A stretch of 15,817 nt of DNA from an uncultured Eubacteriales bacterium (GTDB lineage: Bacteria > Bacillota > Clostridia > Oscillospirales > Oscillospiraceae): positions 1-15,817 of the forward strand of contig URDJ01000051.1 in NCBI GenBank assembly GCA_900546615.1. The letters are read 5' to 3'. This document shows positions 12,912 to 15,817 of this stretch, piece by piece. The notes beneath the pieces are model-generated. The model was not told where the DNA came from, made no database searches, and saw only the letters and a list, made by a program, of their open reading frames with translations. The position numbers and the translations under genes are program-made. Position 1 is the stretch's first letter. Every line of letters begins with the position of its first letter.

Positions 12912-14132
12912 ATGAGCATGAAGAAATACTATCCCACGGCCTTTGCGCTGTACATGACCTACTTCGTCCTCGGCGTGGCCGGCTCCATCATGGGCCAGTA
13001 CAAGCAGGAGCTGGCCTCCCTCTGGGGCAGCGGCCTGCTGGCGGACGGGACCTACGACGTCTCGGGCGTCCTCGCGGTAATCGCGGCGCTGGGCCTCGGC
13101 CGGCTCATAAGCTATCCCTTTGCCGGGCCTATCTCCGACCGCTTCGGCCGCAGGGTGCCCGCGCTCGTGGGCTGCGCGCTCTACTTCATCTTCTTCGCCG
13201 CGGTCTGCTACACGCACAACTTTGTCCTCGCCTATATCCTCGGCATCGTCTCCGGCGCGGCGAACGGCTTCCTCGACGTGAGCATCACCCCGAGCTGCAT
13301 GGAGATATTCAAGGAAAAGGGCACCATCGCGAACATCTTCACGAAGCTCTCGATCTCCATCGCGCAGTTCCTGCTGCCCTTCGCCATCGGCTTCGTCGCC
13401 GCGAGGGCCCTGCCCTTCTCGACCATCTTCCTCTTCTGCGCCGTGCTTATCGCAGTCACCGGCATAGCCCTCATCTTCCTGCCCTTCCCGCCCTATGAGC
13501 GCGTGGTGAAGGTCAAGGGCCAGAAGAAGGAGCGCATGAAGTTTTCGCCCAGCGCGATCATCCTCATAATCCTCGGCTTCACCACCTCCGCGACCTTCAT
13601 GATCTGGCTCAACTGCTATCAGGAGCTGGCGAAGTCCTACGGTATCGCCGACCCGAGCCTCGTGCAGAGCTTCTATTCCGTCGGCATTGTGCTCGCGCTC
13701 TTTGTGAACGCGGCGCTTCTGGCCAAGGGCCTCAAGCCCTCGAAGATACTCGTCATCTACCCGAGCTGCGCCGTCGTCACCCTCGTGGCCGTGCTGCTCG
13801 TGGCGCAGCCCTGGATCTGCTACCTCGCCGGGTTTCTGATGGGCTTCTTCGCAGCCGGCGGCGTGCTCCAGCTCGTGACCAGCGTCGCCGTCACCATGTT
13901 CCCCAAAAACCGCGCCGTCATGACCAGCATCGTCATGATCTCCTCGTCCATCGCAAACTACGCCGTGCTCTCCATCGCCGGTCTGCTCACCAGCATCGGC
14001 GGCGAGAAGGGCCCCCAGCTCATAATGATATTCAACATCGCCGTCACCGTTATCGGCATCGTGCTTGCCGTCATATTGAACGCGCGCTTCGACAAGGACT
14101 TCCAGAAGCCCGAAGCCGAAACCGCGGCCTGA
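12912..14132 (+). CDS. Major facilitator superfamily transporter, probably for quinate/shikimate-type acids
   Basis: The 406-residue product is a typical MFS permease with about 12 hydrophobic segments and a central basic loop (ERVVKVKGQKKERMKF, about 197-212) that divides two six-helix halves. The conserved loop between helices 2 and 3 reads GPISDRFGRRVPALVG. The N-terminus MSMKKYYPTAFALYMTYF enters the first helix without a cleavable signal. GAGGAGGG lies 7 bases before the ATG at 12912; an ATG two codons later is possible. The gene starts 17 bases after the first aroE and 24 bases before the TIM-barrel gene. Substrate is inferred from this context only; the sequence does not specify it. 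Confidence 0.87.
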   Translation: MSMKKYYPTAFALYMTYFVLGVAGSIMGQYKQELASLWGSGLLADGTYDVSGVLAVIAALGLGRLISYPFAGPISDRFGRRVPALVGCALYFIFFAAVCYTHNFVLAYILGIVSGAANGFLDVSITPSCMEIFKEKGTIANIFTKLSISIAQFLLPFAIGFVAARALPFSTIFLFCAVLIAVTGIALIFLPFPPYERVVKVKGQKKERMKFSPSAIILIILGFTTSATFMIWLNCYQELAKSYGIADPSLVQSFYSVGIVLALFVNAALLAKGLKPSKILVIYPSCAVVTLVAVLLVAQPWICYLAGFLMGFFAAGGVLQLVTSVAVTMFPKNRAVMTSIVMISSSIANYAVLSIAGLLTSIGGEKGPQLIMIFNIAVTVIGIVLAVILNARFDKDFQKPEAETAA

Positions 14133-14156
14133 AACGATAATAGGGAGGAAACAACA

Positions 14157-15002
14157 ATGTCCAAAAATCATCCGCTGACCATCAGCTCCTGGACCCTGGG
14201 CGACCAGTGCAAGTTTGAAGAGCGTGTCTCCGCCGCGAAGGCCGCCGGCTTCGAGGGCATCGGCCTGAGGGCCGAGACCTACGTCGACGCCCTTGCCGAG
14301 GGCCTGCACGACGAGGACATCCTCGCCATCCTCAAGAAGTACGACATTGCCGTCACCGAGGTCGAGTACATCACCCTCTGGGCCGAGGACCGCAGGAGCT
14401 ACGAGCAGATGTACAAGGAGCAGGTCTGCTTCCACATGTGCGAGCTGTTCGGCGTGGAGCACATAAACTGCGGCCTCATGGAGAAATACAGCGTCGAGCA
14501 CGACGCCGAGAAGCTCCGCGAGCTCTGCCAGCGGGCCGGCAAGTACACGATAGGCGTCGAGCCGATGCCCTACAGCGGCATCCCCGACGTGCGCACCGGC
14601 TGGGCCATCGTCAAGGGCTCGGGCTGCGAGAACGCCAAGCTCATCCTCGACTCCTGGCACTGGGCCCGTGCGAACCAGCCCTTCGACCTCGAGCTGCTCG
14701 CCGATATCCCGGCGGAGAAGATCGTCTCCATCCAGCTCAACGACGTGCTGCCCCGCGCCTACGCCGCGGCCATCCTGCGCGACGAGTCCATGCACGACCG
14801 CTGCCTCTCCGGCGACGGCATAGGCATCACGAAGGACTTCGTGCAGATGATCAAGGACAAGGGCGTCTCCCCGAAGGTCGTGGGCGTCGAGGTCATAAAC
14901 GACGAGGTCCTCTCCAAGGGCGTGGCCGAGGCCGCGAAGCTCAACTTCGAGACCACCCAGAACGTGCTCAAGGCCGTATGGCCCGAAATGGCCGCTGAAT
15001 AA
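14157..15002 (+). CDS. TIM-barrel metalloenzyme of the sugar-phosphate isomerase family, probable 3-dehydroshikimate dehydratase
   Basis: The 281-residue product has the AP-endonuclease-2/xylose-isomerase-like TIM barrel. Candidate divalent-metal ligands occur in order: Glu135 (IGVEPMP), Asp165 (LILDSWHW), Gln193 (SIQLND) and Glu245 (VGVEVIND), with His168 beside them. From memory, bacterial 3-dehydroshikimate dehydratases of the QuiC/AsbF type use a Glu-Asp-Gln-Glu set with very similar spacing. The reaction would turn 3-dehydroshikimate into protocatechuate. The location between two shikimate dehydrogenase genes supports this. Alternatives are an epimerase or isomerase acting on a related ring or sugar acid. 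GGGAGG precedes the ATG at 14157. It is predicted to be cytosolic. Confidence 0.72.
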   Translation: MSKNHPLTISSWTLGDQCKFEERVSAAKAAGFEGIGLRAETYVDALAEGLHDEDILAILKKYDIAVTEVEYITLWAEDRRSYEQMYKEQVCFHMCELFGVEHINCGLMEKYSVEHDAEKLRELCQRAGKYTIGVEPMPYSGIPDVRTGWAIVKGSGCENAKLILDSWHWARANQPFDLELLADIPAEKIVSIQLNDVLPRAYAAAILRDESMHDRCLSGDGIGITKDFVQMIKDKGVSPKVVGVEVINDEVLSKGVAEAAKLNFETTQNVLKAVWPEMAAE

Positions 15003-15020
15003 TCAAAGGAGGAAAATACG

Positions 15021-15817
15021 ATGAACATAGATGGACACACCAAGATGTACTGCCTGATCGGCAGCCCCGTGGGACACAGCGGCTCGCCCGCAATGTACAA
15101 CTACAGCTTCGACAGGCTCGGCATCAACGCCGCCTACCTCGCCTACGATGTGCCTCTGGAGAAGACCGGAGAGGCGGTCGCCGCCCTCAAGCTGCTCGGC
15201 TGCGGCGGCTTCAACATCACCATGCCCTGCAAGACCGAGGTCACGAAGTACCTCGACCGCCTGAGCCCCGCCTGCGAGCTCATCGGCGCGAGCAACTGCG
15301 TCATCGTGGAAGAAGACGGCACGCTCACCGGCCACAACACCGACGGCCTGGGCTTCGTCGCAAACCTGCGCGTCCACGGCGTGGACGTGAAGGGCAAGAA
15401 GATGGTCATCCTCGGCGCGGGCGGCGCGGGCACAGCAGTCACCATGCAGTCCGCCGTCGACGGCGCGAGCGAGATCCACATTTTCAACCGCAAGGGTTAC
15501 ACCTTCTACCCCAACGCCGAGCTGACCGTGAAGAAGATAACGGAGAAGATCCCGGGCTGCAAGGCCAGCGTCACCGACCTCGCGGACACGGAAGCCCTCG
15601 TCGAGGCAGTAAAGAACTGCGACATCCTCGTCAACGCCACCAAGGTCGGCATGGCCCCGCTGGATAAGGAGACCCTCATCGACAAGAGCCTCTTCCGCAG
15701 CGATCTGGTTGTCGCCGACACCGTGTATAACCCCAAGGAGACCCGCATGATCCTCGAGGCCAAGGAGGCCGGCGTCAGGGCCGCCATCGGCGGCATAGGC
15801 ATGCTGCTGCGCCAGGG
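15021..15817 (+). CDS. aroE: Shikimate dehydrogenase family protein, second copy (C-terminus outside window)
   Basis: About 265 residues are visible; some 20-25 remain beyond the right edge. The start MNIDGHTKMYCLIGSPVGHSGSPAMYN clearly parallels the first copy (MNIDGKTKLLGLIGTPVEHSKSPAMYN), so the two are paralogues. Catalytic Lys71 (NITMPCK), Asn92 (ASNC), Asp108 (HNTDGLG) and GAGGAGT are kept. Lys21 of the S-K-S substrate loop is Gly here. AAAGGAGG is 8 bases before the ATG at 15021, 18 bases after the TIM-barrel stop. Retaining two dehydrogenases in one operon suggests different substrates, for example quinate for one and shikimate for the other. Confidence 0.87.
   Translation, partial: MNIDGHTKMYCLIGSPVGHSGSPAMYNYSFDRLGINAAYLAYDVPLEKTGEAVAALKLLGCGGFNITMPCKTEVTKYLDRLSPACELIGASNCVIVEEDGTLTGHNTDGLGFVANLRVHGVDVKGKKMVILGAGGAGTAVTMQSAVDGASEIHIFNRKGYTFYPNAELTVKKITEKIPGCKASVTDLADTEALVEAVKNCDILVNATKVGMAPLDKETLIDKSLFRSDLVVADTVYNPKETRMILEAKEAGVRAAIGGIGMLLRQ

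Noticed and set aside
12885..14795. A 636-codon open frame on the minus strand across the MFS and TIM-barrel genes
   Set aside because: It is the antisense shadow of two well-recognised GC-rich genes, rich in repetitive Gly/Glu/Asp/Val/Ala without any domain, and has no promoter or ribosome binding site of its own.
1..15817. CRISPR array or insertion sequence
   Set aside because: No regularly spaced direct repeats and no transposase-like or integrase-like frame were found on either strand.

Overview
The window looks like chromosomal DNA of a GC-rich, strictly anaerobic member of the Firmicutes, probably class Clostridia and an Oscillospiraceae-like gut lineage. This is inferred from a Clostridia-type SecA, a DUF1846 protein, an anaerobe-type NifX/MinD iron-sulfur operon, strong GGAGG ribosome binding sites, TTGACA/TATAAT-type promoters with 17-base spacers, and tRNA genes with encoded CCA ends. 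I cannot name the genus or species.

Layout. The left edge holds the first 405 codons of secA (minus strand). Divergent from it is a three-gene plus-strand operon (1513-4309): a DUF1846 (UPF0371) protein, a shortened IorA-like iron-sulfur protein and a small Smr-domain protein. It is followed by tRNA-Gly(UCC) with its own promoter and a perfect terminator. From about 4472 to 5880 the DNA becomes visibly AT-richer (about 42% GC in bases 5041-5100, against about 75% in 7201-7260, both counted by hand). This patch carries one two-helix membrane protein of unknown function and a complete promoter and ribosome binding site that lead only into a 10-codon frame. A minus-strand tRNA operon follows (Arg-UCU, His-GUG, Gln-UUG, Lys-UUU; 6488 down to 5981), with one consensus promoter and several hairpins between the tRNAs.

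The centre (6614-9552) is the most distinctive part. Five tightly packed genes encode a DUF134 regulator, a NifX-family protein, two MinD/Mrp-type ATPases each with a two-cluster ferredoxin insert, and a second NifX-family protein with a His/Cys tail. All four junctions are 4-base ATGA overlaps. The promoter lies inside a perfect inverted repeat. The gene content resembles the anaerobe-specific orange protein (ORP) loci of Desulfovibrio, but with a DUF134 regulator in front.

Converging on this operon's terminator are two minus-strand genes: a small membrane protein and a three-repeat beta-sandwich protein without a visible signal peptide. The right third (10999-15817) is a LysR regulator divergent from a catabolic-looking operon: a YdiB-like quinate/shikimate dehydrogenase, an MFS transporter, a TIM-barrel protein that fits a 3-dehydroshikimate dehydratase, and a second shikimate dehydrogenase paralogue cut by the window end. 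Together they suggest uptake of quinate or shikimate, oxidation to 3-dehydro compounds, and dehydration toward protocatechuate under LysR control.
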